A stretch of DNA of 64,000 bases from Flavobacterium succinicans LMG 10402 (GCF_000611675.1 NZ_JATV01000011.1:62001-126000); one strand, 5' to 3'; shown: positions 24,072 to 32,071, counted from the stretch's first letter. The notes: generated by a model not told the origin, from the sequence alone. Numbers and translations: made by a program.

Positions 24072-26162
24072 ATGGAAAGTTTTAGAACCGAAATAGAGAA
24101 TCCGATTGTCCAAAAGGATATAATCGATTTAGAAAGAAAAATTGCTTTATTCCGCGATGGAAAAATCGATGACGAACGTTTTCGTTCTCTTCGTTTAGCA
24201 AGAGGTGTATATGGGCAACGTCAAGAAGGCGTGCAAATGATTCGTATCAAATTGCCTTTTGGTAAAGTGACAAGCGAACAATTGCATCGTATTTGTAAAG
24301 TTTCTGAAGAATATTCTACGGGACGTTTGCACATTACTACACGTCAGGATATCCAAATTCACTATGTGAGTTTAGACAGAACACCACAACTTTGGGCCGA
24401 GTTAGAGAAAGATGATGTTACCTTAAGAGAAGCTTGCGGGAATACTGTTAGAAATATTACAGCAAGCGAAACTGCGGGTATCGACCCAGACGAACCATTT
24501 GATGTGTCTCCATATGCACACGCACTATTCGAATTTTTCTTGAGAAATCCAGTGTGTCAAGAAATGGGGCGTAAATTCAAAATGTCTTTTTCTTCTTCTG
24601 ATAAAGATACCGCTTTGAGTTATTTGCACGATTTAGGATTTATTCCAAAGATTGTTAATGGTCAAAAAGGATTTAAAGTATTGTTTGGAGGTGGTTTAGG
24701 GTCACAACCTAGTCACGCCGAATTATTGTCTGAATTCATCCCTGCCAATCAAATCATTCCAACCACAGAAGGAATATTGAGAATTTTTGACCGTCACGGC
24801 GAAAGAGCCAAACGATTGAAAGCGAGAATGAAGTTTTTGGTTAAAGAAATCGGAAAAGAGGAGTTTTTGCGTTTGGTCGAAGAAGAGAAAAAGGCTTTAT
24901 CGCATCAAGTAGTTGAAATTGATACAACTCCTTTTGAAAAAGCCATTCCAACGCCAATATTGGATGCTCCACAAGTTGTGATTGATGATGTCGCTGCCTT
25001 CGAAGCTTGGAAAAAAGCCAATGTTATTCCGCAGAAACAAGCGGGTTATGTGGCTATCGGAATCAAAGTAGCTCTTGGCGATTTTTATATTGATAAAGCC
25101 CGACAATTGGCCGATTTAATCAAAAATTATGCAACTAACGAATTGCGTTTTACGTTGCGTCAAGATATCTTAATTCGTCATATAAAAGAAGAAGCGCTGC
25201 CTTTCTTCTATCAAGAATTAGCCAAATTAGATTTTGTTGCGTTAGGATACAATAGTACCGCAGATATTACCGCTTGTCCTGGAACCGATACTTGTAATTT
25301 AGGAATCGCGAGTAGTACTGGAATTGCAGTAGAATTAGAAAGAGTTTTAGCGACAGAATATCCTCACTATGCCAATTCAAACGAAATCACTATCAAGATT
25401 AGTGGTTGTATGAACGCTTGTGGACAACACAATATGGCCGAAATTGGTTTCCAAGGAATGTCTATCAATGCAGGTAAACTGGTTGCACCAGCTTTACAAG
25501 TATTGTTGGGTGGAGGAAATTTAGGAAACGGACAAGGACGTTTTTCTGATAAAGTAATCAAAATCCCAAGTCGTCGTGGTCCAGAAGCTTTAAGATTGAT
25601 TTTGAATGATTTTGAAGCCAATGCCAACGGACAGTCCTTTTTGAATTATTATGATGCTAAAGGAGAGAAATATTTCTATGAATTTTTGAAACCTTTGGCC
25701 GATGTGACCAATTTAACCGAAGCTGATTTTGTAGATTGGGGCAACGCCGATAATTATGTGAAAGCAGTTGGAGTGGGCGAATGTGCTGGTGTGGTAATTG
25801 ATTTAGTTGCGACTTTGTTGTACGAAGCCAAAGACAAATTGACGTTTGCACAAGAAGCTTTCGAGGATAAAAAATGGTCGGATGCGATTTACTTGGCCTA
25901 CGCTGGATTTGTAAATGGAGCCAAAGCTTTGTTATTGGCCGAAAACCAAAAAACAAACCATCACGCAGGAATCATTGATTTGTTTGATACCGTTTTTGTG
26001 GAGACGAATAAAATACAATTAGCCACTTCTTTTAAAGAATTGGTTTATCAAATAAGAGAAAACGAACCATCTGAAACTTTTGCCAAAGAATACATTGCGA
26101 CAGCAACTGCGTTTTTTGAAACGATTGAAACATACAGAGCACTAGATTTATCAAAAGCATAA
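24072..26162 (+). CDS. Ferredoxin-type sulfite/nitrite reductase with C-terminal HEPN-like domain
   Basis: Reduces sulfite to sulfide with six electrons, using siroheme and a [4Fe-4S] cluster. 696 residues from MESFRTEIENP. Two ferredoxin-like half-domains (TGRLHITTRQDIQIHYV about 83-99; ELRFTLRQDILIRHI) frame the cluster motif C402-x5-C408 (ACPGTDTCNLG) and C446-x3-C450 (SGCMNACGQHNMAEIGF). Residues about 570-696 are an all-helical extension (AIYLAYAGFVNGAKALLLAE; FDTVFVETNKIQLATSFKELVYQIREN) resembling HEPN domains; its role is unknown. In-frame TTG codons upstream belong to the repeat element, so ATG 24072 is the start. The operon context argues for sulfite over nitrite. Confidence 0.92.
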   Translation: MESFRTEIENPIVQKDIIDLERKIALFRDGKIDDERFRSLRLARGVYGQRQEGVQMIRIKLPFGKVTSEQLHRICKVSEEYSTGRLHITTRQDIQIHYVSLDRTPQLWAELEKDDVTLREACGNTVRNITASETAGIDPDEPFDVSPYAHALFEFFLRNPVCQEMGRKFKMSFSSSDKDTALSYLHDLGFIPKIVNGQKGFKVLFGGGLGSQPSHAELLSEFIPANQIIPTTEGILRIFDRHGERAKRLKARMKFLVKEIGKEEFLRLVEEEKKALSHQVVEIDTTPFEKAIPTPILDAPQVVIDDVAAFEAWKKANVIPQKQAGYVAIGIKVALGDFYIDKARQLADLIKNYATNELRFTLRQDILIRHIKEEALPFFYQELAKLDFVALGYNSTADITACPGTDTCNLGIASSTGIAVELERVLATEYPHYANSNEITIKISGCMNACGQHNMAEIGFQGMSINAGKLVAPALQVLLGGGNLGNGQGRFSDKVIKIPSRRGPEALRLILNDFEANANGQSFLNYYDAKGEKYFYEFLKPLADVTNLTEADFVDWGNADNYVKAVGVGECAGVVIDLVATLLYEAKDKLTFAQEAFEDKKWSDAIYLAYAGFVNGAKALLLAENQKTNHHAGIIDLFDTVFVETNKIQLATSFKELVYQIRENEPSETFAKEYIATATAFFETIETYRALDLSKA

Positions 26163-26175
26163 AAAGAGGAAGCGT

Positions 26176-27006
26176 ATGAGCTATAAAATAACAAGTACCA
26201 ATTCTTCCACCCTCCCATTTGGGCCGGGCCGGGCTGGGGCACCTAAAGTTACTTTAGTGGGTGCAGGCCCAGGTGACCCAGACCTTTTGACTATAAAAGG
26301 GGTAAAAGCTTTGGCTGAAGCCGATGTCGTTTTGTATGATGCTTTGGCTAACGAAGAGTTAATGGAGTTTGCGCCAAAATCATCAATCAAGATATTTGTA
26401 GGCAAACGCAAAGGAAGTCACGCCTATTCGCAAGAGCAAATCAATCAGTTAATTGTTGATAATGCCTTGACTTACGGTCACGTTGTTCGATTAAAAGGAG
26501 GTGACCCCTTTATTTTTGGACGTGGAAGTGAAGAAATTGAGCACGCTGAAAGCTTTGGAATTCCTACCTTTGTCGTTCCAGGTATTTCATCATCAATTGC
26601 GGTTCCTGCTTATCAAGGGATTTCGTTGACAAAACGAGGCGTTTCTGAAAGCTTTTGGGTAATTACTGGCACAACATCGGCAAGAAAATTATCAAATGAT
26701 GTTCAGCTAGCAGCCAAATCAACGGCAACGGTGGTGATTTTAATGGGAATGAGTAAATTGGCGCAAATTGTTGCCCTGTTTCAAGAGGAAAGCAAAGGTG
26801 AAACGCCGATTGCTATTATTCAAAATGGAACCACTCCAGAAGAAAGAATAGGAGTAGGAACGATTGATACGATAGAAGCTGTTGTAGCGGCGCATAATTT
26901 GAGTAATCCCGCCATCATTGTAATTGGCGAAGTGGTAAAAGAAAGCAATAAATTGAAAGGTTTTTACGAAGAATTTATCGTAGCGTCAGGTCGTGACCTG
27001 ACCTAA
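26176..27006 (+). CDS. cobA: Uroporphyrinogen-III C-methyltransferase
   Basis: SAM-dependent methylation of uroporphyrinogen III to precorrin-2, here for siroheme. The core starts at about residue 26 (VTLVGAGPGDPDLLTIKGV) and includes VVRLKGGDPFIFGRGSEE, VPGISSSIAVPAYQGI, LTKRGVSESFWVITGT and GMSKLAQI. Both ends are odd: residues about 11-22 (SSTLPFGPGRAG) are encoded by a GC-rich repeat, and the last six (SGRDLT) plus the stop lie in a perfect palindrome. It starts 13 bases after the sulfite reductase gene. Confidence 0.95.
   Translation: MSYKITSTNSSTLPFGPGRAGAPKVTLVGAGPGDPDLLTIKGVKALAEADVVLYDALANEELMEFAPKSSIKIFVGKRKGSHAYSQEQINQLIVDNALTYGHVVRLKGGDPFIFGRGSEEIEHAESFGIPTFVVPGISSSIAVPAYQGISLTKRGVSESFWVITGTTSARKLSNDVQLAAKSTATVVILMGMSKLAQIVALFQEESKGETPIAIIQNGTTPEERIGVGTIDTIEAVVAAHNLSNPAIIVIGEVVKESNKLKGFYEEFIVASGRDLT
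26207..26241 (+). repeat. GC-rich repeat inside the 5' end of cobA
   Basis: CCACCCTCCCATTTGGG followed by CCGGGCCGGGCTGGGGC, closely like the right end of the element at 24036-24071, but read in frame as part of CobA. Confidence 0.65.
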
Positions 27007-27040
27007 ATAAACAAAACCGTCAGGTTTTAATCTGACCCAA
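26985..27040 (+). repeat. GACCTGAC-type palindromic repeats at the 3' end of cobA
   Basis: GTCAGGTCGTGACCTGAC (26985-27002) is a perfect inverted repeat covering the last codons of cobA up to its stop. A second unit, GTCAGGTTTTAATCTGAC, follows at about 27019-27036. Confidence 0.7.
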
Positions 27041-27051
27041 AAAAATAAACA

Positions 27052-27633
27052 ATGGAAAGAAACGAATTATATCCCGTATTTTTAAAACTACATCAATTAA
27101 ATGTATTGATTGTTGGTGGCGGAAATGTGGGTTTAGAAAAGTTATCTTTTATGTTGAAATCAAGTCCAAATGCGAATGTTGAAGTGGTGGCGCCGCGATT
27201 TCTTCCCGAGTTGGAAGCTTTGGCCGAAAGACATCCTTCAGTAAAACTGACACCAAAAAAATTCAATCGTTGGATGCTTCGCAAGCGTAATTTAGTAATA
27301 GCTTGCACGGATGATTTGAAGGTGAACAAACGCGTGTATGATTTATCCAGAAAGCGTTATTTGATTTGTAATATTGCCGATACACCCGATTTATGCGATT
27401 ATTATTTGGGCGGAATTGTGACCAAAGGCAATGTGAAAATCGCCATTTCAACCAACGGCAAATCACCGACAACCGCCAAGCGATTGCGTGAATTTTTTGA
27501 AGAGGTTATTCCAGAAGATGTGAATAAAATGGTCGAAAACCTGAATGAATATCGCAAAACGTTGAAAGGCAATTTTGAAGAAAAGGTGCAGCGAATGAAC
27601 GAAATCACCGAGGCATTAAAAAATAATAAATAA
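27052..27633 (+). CDS. Precorrin-2 dehydrogenase / sirohydrochlorin ferrochelatase
   Basis: 193 residues, the size of stand-alone Met8p/SirC-type enzymes and of the N-terminal half of CysG. It oxidises precorrin-2 with NAD and probably inserts iron to give siroheme. NAD loop NVLIVGGGNVGLEKL (about 17-31), then VVIACTDD-like LVIACTDDLKVNKRVYDL, and the conserved CDYYLGGIVTKGNVKIAISTNGKSPTTAKRLREFFE. With cobA it makes the cofactor of the adjacent sulfite reductase. Whether it chelates iron itself cannot be decided from sequence. Confidence 0.93.
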   Translation: MERNELYPVFLKLHQLNVLIVGGGNVGLEKLSFMLKSSPNANVEVVAPRFLPELEALAERHPSVKLTPKKFNRWMLRKRNLVIACTDDLKVNKRVYDLSRKRYLICNIADTPDLCDYYLGGIVTKGNVKIAISTNGKSPTTAKRLREFFEEVIPEDVNKMVENLNEYRKTLKGNFEEKVQRMNEITEALKNNK

Positions 27634-27635
27634 TA

Positions 27636-27770
27636 CGCGTACCGTAGGGACAGGTCGCGACCTGTCCTTCATTACAATAAAAAAAACACCCAAGTGATAT
27701 TTATCACGAATCCTCAAATGAATTAATCGTTTATTTGAACACCGTAGGGATAGGTCCAACCTGTCCGTAC
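27636..27770 (+). repeat. GTAGGGACAGG-type palindromic repeats
   Basis: GGACAGGTCGCGACCTGTCC (27648-27667) is a perfect 20-base palindrome preceded by ACCGTAG. A second degenerate unit, ACCGTAGGGATAGGTCCAAC, follows at about 27741 to 27766. They fill the spacer before the ferredoxin reductase gene. Confidence 0.75.
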
Positions 27771-27810
27771 AAAATGAAAAAAAAGAAGTAATAAGTATAA
27801 ATAAAAAAAG

Positions 27811-28866
27811 ATGGTTAAAACAGATATATTAATAATAGGAGCAGGACCAACAGGGCTTTTCGCCGTTTTCGAAGCAGGATTATTAAAATTAAAATGTCAT
27901 ATTTTGGATGCCTTGCCACAGCCAGGCGGACAATTATCAGAATTGTATCCTAAGAAACCTATTTATGATATCCCAGGATTTCCAGAAGTATTAGCGGGAG
28001 ATTTGGTGGATAACTTAATGGAACAAATCAAACAATTTGAGCCTGGATTTACCCTTGGAGAACGTGCAGAAACCATCGAAAAACAAGAAGACGGTAGCTT
28101 TATTGTAACCTCTAATAAAGGGAAAAAATTCCACGCTCCAGTTATTGCTATTGCTGGAGGATTAGGAAGTTTTGAACCAAGAAAACCTTTAATCGAAGAC
28201 ATTGAGTTTTACGAAGACAAAGGAATCAAATACTTCATCAAGAATCCAGAAAAATTCCGCGATAAGAGAGTGGTGATTGCTGGTGGTGGTGATTCTGCTT
28301 TAGACTGGAGTATTTTCTTGTCGAATGTAGCATCAGAGGTAACCTTAATTCACCGTCGTAACGAATTCCGTGGCGCATTAGATTCTGTTGAAAAAGTACA
28401 AGAATTAAAATCTGCTGGAAAAATCAGATTGATAACTCCAGGAGAAGTAGTAGGCTTAAATGGTGCCGAACATATCGAATCTGTAGTGGTAGAAGACGAC
28501 AAAGGCGCTAAGCAAACCATCGCTACCGACTATTTTATTCCACTTTTCGGATTGACTCCAAAATTAGGACCTATCGGCGATTGGGGATTAGAAATCGAAA
28601 AAAACGCTATCAAAGTAAACAATGCTTTAGATTATCAAACCAACATTCCTGGGATTTTCGCCATTGGTGACGTAAACACTTATCCAGGAAAATTAAAATT
28701 GATTCTTTGCGGATTCCACGAAGCCACGTTAATGTGTCAAGCGGCTTACCAAATTATCAATCCAGGTAAAAAATATGTGATGAAGTACACCACCGTTTCA
28801 GGTGTTGACGGATTCGACGGTACTCGTAAAGAAGCACCAAAAGCAGTTGTGAAAGCTATTGTATAG
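27811..28866 (+). CDS. Ferredoxin-NADP reductase, thioredoxin-reductase-like type
   Basis: 351-residue FAD/NAD(P) oxidoreductase. FAD loop DILIIGAGPTGLFAVFEAGL (about 5-24), LPQPGGQLSELYPKKPIYDIPGFP, NADPH loop VVIAGGGDSALDW followed by HRRNEFR, and the GIFAIGDVNTYPGKLKLI flavin segment. The CxxC redox pair of thioredoxin reductase is absent and there is a C-terminal extension (MKYTTVSGVDGFDGTRKEAPK), as in TrxR-like ferredoxin-NADP reductases. Placed at the end of the sulfate operon, it would supply reduced ferredoxin to the sulfite reductase (inference). No ferredoxin gene is next to it. Confidence 0.9.
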   Translation: MVKTDILIIGAGPTGLFAVFEAGLLKLKCHILDALPQPGGQLSELYPKKPIYDIPGFPEVLAGDLVDNLMEQIKQFEPGFTLGERAETIEKQEDGSFIVTSNKGKKFHAPVIAIAGGLGSFEPRKPLIEDIEFYEDKGIKYFIKNPEKFRDKRVVIAGGGDSALDWSIFLSNVASEVTLIHRRNEFRGALDSVEKVQELKSAGKIRLITPGEVVGLNGAEHIESVVVEDDKGAKQTIATDYFIPLFGLTPKLGPIGDWGLEIEKNAIKVNNALDYQTNIPGIFAIGDVNTYPGKLKLILCGFHEATLMCQAAYQIINPGKKYVMKYTTVSGVDGFDGTRKEAPKAVVKAIV

Positions 28867-28883
28867 TTTCGCTTATTCCGTTT

Positions 28884-28967
28884 AAAGGTTTAAATTGTTT
28901 AAAAGTTTAAGTGATGCGTCGATTCGGCGACAATCTTAAACAACTTGAAACAATTTCAACCTTTTTT
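28884..28967 (+). terminator. Long imperfect hairpin, probable terminator of the sulfate operon
   Basis: The left arm from 28884 (AAAGGTTTAAATTGTTTAAA) pairs imperfectly with the right arm 28935-28964 (ending CAATTTCAACCTTT), enclosing a small GTCG/CGAC hairpin and followed by a T run. Confidence 0.6.
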
Positions 28968-28994
28968 TAAACTTTTAAACTTCTAAAAAAACAC

Positions 28995-29025
28995 TTGCAA
29001 TTGTTAGCGTTATGTCGTTACTTTG
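28995..29025 (+). promoter_or_regulatory. Probable promoter of the metH-metF operon
   Basis: -33 TTG (28995-28997), 20-base spacer, then TTACTTTG (29018-29025), one mismatch from TAnnTTTG. It lies 24 bases before the riboswitch. Confidence 0.5.
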
Positions 29026-29048
29026 CATCGTTCCTATTTTTATTGAAA

Positions 29049-29152
29049 GTTATCACGAAAGGCGGAGGGAAAAGACCCGATGAAACCTTAGCAACCCTTT
29101 ACTTTTTTAAAGAAGGTGCTACATTCTACCAAGCATAGCGCGGATAGATAAC
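29049..29152 (+). ncRNA. SAM-I (S-box) riboswitch
   Basis: Direct matches to the S-box aptamer in order: P1 GTTATC (29049-29054) pairing with GATAAC (29147-29152), CGAAAGGCGGAGGGA, CCGATGAAACC, TTAGCAACCC, a short variable stem (CTTT.../AAAG), AAGGTGCTACATTC, and the closing GCGGATAGATAAC. It lies upstream of the methionine synthase operon, which fits repression by S-adenosylmethionine. The expression platform is not obvious: a weak AAAATAC/GTATTTT hairpin with T run (29156-29177) follows P1, and an intergenic repeat fills most of the 240 bases to the start codon. Confidence 0.9.
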
Positions 29153-29246
29153 AACAAAATACAGTCTCGTATTTTTTCAAACCCCTTTCCCGATACATTT
29201 TTAAATAATTGAATGAGCGCATCATTGGGGCTTTTTTGCCATCAAC

Positions 29247-29318
29247 GTTCCCGCTATCCACTATATCTTTTATGCTGAACACCAGCATAAAGGGATGTCG
29301 TTGCTATCGGGGCTAAAG
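29247..29318 (-). repeat. Variable-hairpin intergenic repeat, copy 4, in the metH leader
   Basis: Minus-strand reading: TAGCCCCGATAGCAACGACA, TCCC, hairpin TTTATGCTG/CAGCATAAA, AGATATAGTGGATAGCGGG. Same flanks as the copies at 8341 and 42875, with a different but well-paired hairpin. It is transcribed antisense within the leader between riboswitch and metH. Confidence 0.75.
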
Positions 29319-29392
29319 AGCCTCAAATAGTGAATATTTGGAAATAGTAATAAAGCTTTGCGCCCTTGCGACTTAGCGGTTTAAAATAAAGT

Positions 29393-30394
29393 ATGTCAAC
29401 AATACAAGAAGAAATTAAAAAAAGAATTCTCGTGCTCGACGGAGCGATGGGAACGATGTTGCAACGCTACAATTTCTCCGAAGAAGATTTTCGTGGCGAA
29501 CGATTCAAAGATTTTCCGCATCCGTTAAAAGGGAACAATGATTTATTGTCTCTCACGCAACCACAGGCCATCAAAGCCGTGCACGCCGCCTATTTTGAGG
29601 CTGGAGCCGATATTGTAGAAACCAACACTTTCTCAGGAACCACCATCGGAATGGCCGATTATCATTTGGAGGATTTGGTATACGAACTCAACTACGAATC
29701 CGCTAAACTAGCCCGAGAAGTAGCCGATGAATTCACCGCAAAAAATCCAGACCAACCGCGTTTTGTAGCGGGTTCCATCGGACCCACGAACAGAACTGCA
29801 AGTATGTCGCCCGATGTAAACGACCCAGGATACCGCGCCGTAACTTTTGATGATTTACGCATCGCTTACAAACAACAAGTCGAAGCCTTGTTGGACGGTG
29901 GTTGTGACATTCTTTTGGTAGAGACTATTTTCGATACGCTGAATGCCAAAGCCGCACTTTTTGCCATCGAAGAAGTCAAAGAAGAACGCAACATCGATGT
30001 GCCTATTATGGTTTCAGGAACCATCACCGATGCTTCAGGAAGAACCCTTTCTGGACAAACCGTTGAGGCTTTCTTGATTTCGGTTTTGCATATTCCGTTG
30101 TTGAGTGTAGGATTCAATTGCGCATTGGGTGCCGATTTGCTCAAGCCTTATTTGCAAACCTTGTCGCATAATACTTCTTTCAATATTTCAGCGCATCCTA
30201 ATGCAGGTTTACCGAATGCCTTTGGAGAATACGACGAAACGCCTGAAGAAATGCAAGCGCAAATTCGTTCTTATTTAGAAGACAATTTAATCAACATCAT
30301 AGGAGGCTGCTGCGGCACCACCCCAGAACACATCAAATTAATTGCGGATATCGCCAAGGAGTATAAGCCTAGGGTTTCGACTGCGGTGATGTAG
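29393..30394 (+). CDS. metH: Methionine synthase, homocysteine-binding part
   Basis: 333 residues equal to the first module of cobalamin-dependent MetH. It binds and activates homocysteine through zinc: C243 in VGFNCALGA and C306-C307 in [11 protein letters not shown]. Also [12 protein letters not shown] at the start and [13 protein letters not shown]. The remaining modules are encoded by the gene at 32181-34859; the split is typical of Flavobacteria, not a frameshift here, since both parts have their own starts and complete domains. Downstream of a SAM riboswitch. Confidence 0.95.
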   Translation: MSTIQEEIKKRILVLDGAMGTMLQRYNFSEEDFRGERFKDFPHPLKGNNDLLSLTQPQAIKAVHAAYFEAGADIVETNTFSGTTIGMADYHLEDLVYELNYESAKLAREVADEFTAKNPDQPRFVAGSIGPTNRTASMSPDVNDPGYRAVTFDDLRIAYKQQVEALLDGGCDILLVETIFDTLNAKAALFAIEEVKEERNIDVPIMVSGTITDASGRTLSGQTVEAFLISVLHIPLLSVGFNCALGADLLKPYLQTLSHNTSFNISAHPNAGLPNAFGEYDETPEEMQAQIRSYLEDNLINIIGGCCGTTPEHIKLIADIAKEYKPRVSTAVM

Positions 30395-30446
30395 AATATT
30401 GTTCCTGCAAGGTTTTTTTAACTTTGTAGGTGTTTAATTAAATAGA

Positions 30447-30473
30447 CCTACAAGGTTTTGTAAACCTTGTAGG
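30447..30473. repeat. CCTACAAGG palindrome
   Basis: CCTACAAGGTTT (30447-30458), loop TGT, AAACCTTGTAGG (30462-30473): perfect 12-base arms. A decayed relative (CAAGGTTTTTTTAACTTTG) precedes it, and another (ATAAGATTTTGTAAATCATG) lies near 31989. Confidence 0.75.
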
Positions 30474-30520
30474 AGGGCATAAAATTAGTCGAATGAGCGA
30501 GACGCCCACGCTAGCAGCAT

Positions 30521-30585
30521 AAAAGTTCCGTAGGAACGACCCATTTTGTAGCAACGGATTTTAATCCGTGGGGTGTAGAAATGAA
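30521..30585 (+). repeat. GTTCCGTAGGAACGAC / AACGGATTTTAATCCG repeat, copy 1
   Basis: Two adjacent small palindromes: GTTCCGTAGGAAC and ACGGATTTTAATCCGT, joined by GACCCATTTTGTAGCA. A nearly identical unit is at 32072, so the two copies flank the DUF1016 gene in direct orientation. Confidence 0.8.
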
Positions 30586-30638
30586 ACATAATTGTAGAAA
30601 CAAAACTTATCCCGTTGTGGATTAATAGAAGATAATAA

Positions 30639-31823
30639 ATGAAAATGCAAGAAGGGAATAATTATGTAATAGAGGTACAGCAAATAAAGAAAGCGATTTT
30701 GAGAAGTCGTTACGAGGCTGCTGCGCTTGCTAATACTGAATTATTGAAATTGTATTTTTGTATCGGTCAATATGTATCGTTTCATAGTCGGAACAAAAAT
30801 TGGGGAAAGGGAGCCATTGATAGTATTTCGAGTTTGTTGCAACAAGAGCTTCACGGTTTGAGAGGTTTTTCGGCCACTAACATTAGAAATATGCGTATTT
30901 TCTATGAAGAATGGGAATGTATGCATTCTTTTTTGATAGACAAAAAAGCACCTCTTTTTCACTTTTCGGAAGAAGAGTTAAATCGTCAGTTGCCGTCTGC
31001 CGAATTGAAAAACACAAATCGCCAGTTGCCAACTGACGATTTGAATGATAGTTTTCTAATTCAGCAGTTGCCAACTGCTGAATTAGAAAATGAATGGATA
31101 GAGTTGTTTTTGAAAGTTCCATTTACGCAGCATCGTCTTATAATTCGAGGAGCGGAAGTTACGGAAGAGCGTGTTTTTTATATCCAAAAAGTGGCAACCG
31201 AGTTTTGGAGTTTTGAAACCTTAAAACACCATTTAAAGTCGGATTTGTATCAACGGCAAGGAAAATTGGCGCATAATTTTCAAAGCACTTTATCTGAAAA
31301 TGCTTTTAGGCAAAAAGCATTGATGGTTTTTAAAGATGAAATGTTGTTGGATTTTATCAATATTGAAGATGCCGATGAAGAACCAAACGAACGTGTTTTG
31401 GAGAATGCCATTGTGCAGAATATTAAAAAATTCATAATGGCTTTGGGGTCTGAATTTAGTTTTATTGGGAATCAGCACCGATTGCTTATTGAGGACGAGG
31501 AGTATTTTATAGACTTGCTATTTTTTAACCGAAAAATTCAGAGTTTAGTAGCTATAGAATTGAAAAAGGGGAAGTTTAAAGCGGAATATGTTGGTAAAAT
31601 GAATCTCTATCTTTCGGCATTGGACGAAATGGTGAAACAGCCACACGAAAACCCGTCCATTGGAATTATTCTTTGCAAAGAGAAGAATAATAAAATAGTA
31701 GAATTTGCATTCCGAGATACCTCGAAACCAATGGGAGTAGTAACGTATAAAACATATAATGATTTGCCAGAAGCTTATAGAAATATTCTGCCAGATACGG
31801 AAACGTTGAAATCCTTGTTGTAA
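30639..31823 (+). CDS. DUF1016 (YhcG-like) PDDEXK nuclease-domain protein
   Basis: 394 residues. Residues about 8-90 are the DUF1016 N-terminal helical domain (IGQYVSFHSRNKNWGKGAIDSISSLL; LRGFSATNIRNMRIFYEEW). The C-terminal half is a PDDEXK-type nuclease fold: LIEDEEYFIDLLFFNR, then LVAIELKKGKFKAEYVGKMNLYLSALD (Asp, then Glu-x-Lys). Between them, about residues 112-150, three degenerate repeats (NRQLPSAEL, NRQLPTDDL, IQQLPTAEL) are encoded by palindromic DNA. The family is widespread and mobile; its role is unproven (DNA processing or defence have been proposed). It interrupts the metH-metF operon between direct repeats, which suggests late insertion. ATG at 30645 is an alternative start. 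Confidence 0.88.
   Translation: MKMQEGNNYVIEVQQIKKAILRSRYEAAALANTELLKLYFCIGQYVSFHSRNKNWGKGAIDSISSLLQQELHGLRGFSATNIRNMRIFYEEWECMHSFLIDKKAPLFHFSEEELNRQLPSAELKNTNRQLPTDDLNDSFLIQQLPTAELENEWIELFLKVPFTQHRLIIRGAEVTEERVFYIQKVATEFWSFETLKHHLKSDLYQRQGKLAHNFQSTLSENAFRQKALMVFKDEMLLDFINIEDADEEPNERVLENAIVQNIKKFIMALGSEFSFIGNQHRLLIEDEEYFIDLLFFNRKIQSLVAIELKKGKFKAEYVGKMNLYLSALDEMVKQPHENPSIGIILCKEKNNKIVEFAFRDTSKPMGVVTYKTYNDLPEAYRNILPDTETLKSLL
30981..31086. repeat. Palindromic in-frame repeats inside the DUF1016 gene
   Basis: Three units of about 35-40 bases. Unit 3 (31056-31086) is a perfect inverted repeat, CTAATTCAGCAGTTG, C, CAACTGCTGAATTAG. Unit 2 (31016-31042) has 13-base arms with one mismatch, AAATCGCCAGTTG and CAACTGACGATTT. 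Unit 1 from 30981 (AATCGTCAGTTGCCG) is more decayed. Both strands can be read as a QLPTAEL/QLATAEL-like peptide. Confidence 0.85.
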
Positions 31824-31869
31824 TGAAGAAAATAAAATTGATAAAAAAAGAAAGTGGTCGTTTAGCACT

Positions 31870-31973
31870 TTTGCGTGAGGGATAGTAGTGGAAAGCCCAC
31901 AGACCAATGGAGTGATAACGGAGTTGGTCAAGGACTTGTAACGGATAGGCCGGCCCTTGGGACACGCCCAAAG
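31870..31973 (+). repeat. Variable-hairpin intergenic repeat, copy 5
   Basis: TTTGCGTGAGGGATAGTAGTG, GAAAGCCC, hairpin GACCAAT/GTTGGTC, AACGGATAGGCC, closing TTGGGACACGCCC. The outer ends GCGTG/CACGC pair. Confidence 0.75.
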
Positions 31974-32071
31974 AATTAAGCATAGTATCTATAAGATTTT
32001 GTAAATCATGTAGGATAGAAAATAATAAGGATTTTGCTTGACTCCTTGTAATGACAAGCAAGACGATCAGA

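Larger units (their letters stand above)
30395..30638 (+). other. Repeat-filled spacer between metH part 1 and the DUF1016 gene
   Basis: No ORF seen. Holds a CCTACAAGG hairpin at 30447 and a GTTCCGTAGGAACGAC / AACGGATTTTAATCCG unit at 30521, listed separately. Confidence 0.7.

Noticed and set aside
30883..31122. Minus-strand ORF across the palindromic part of the DUF1016 gene
   Set aside because: Its QLATAEL-like repeats mirror the plus-strand peptide because the DNA is palindromic; outside that region it matches no family.
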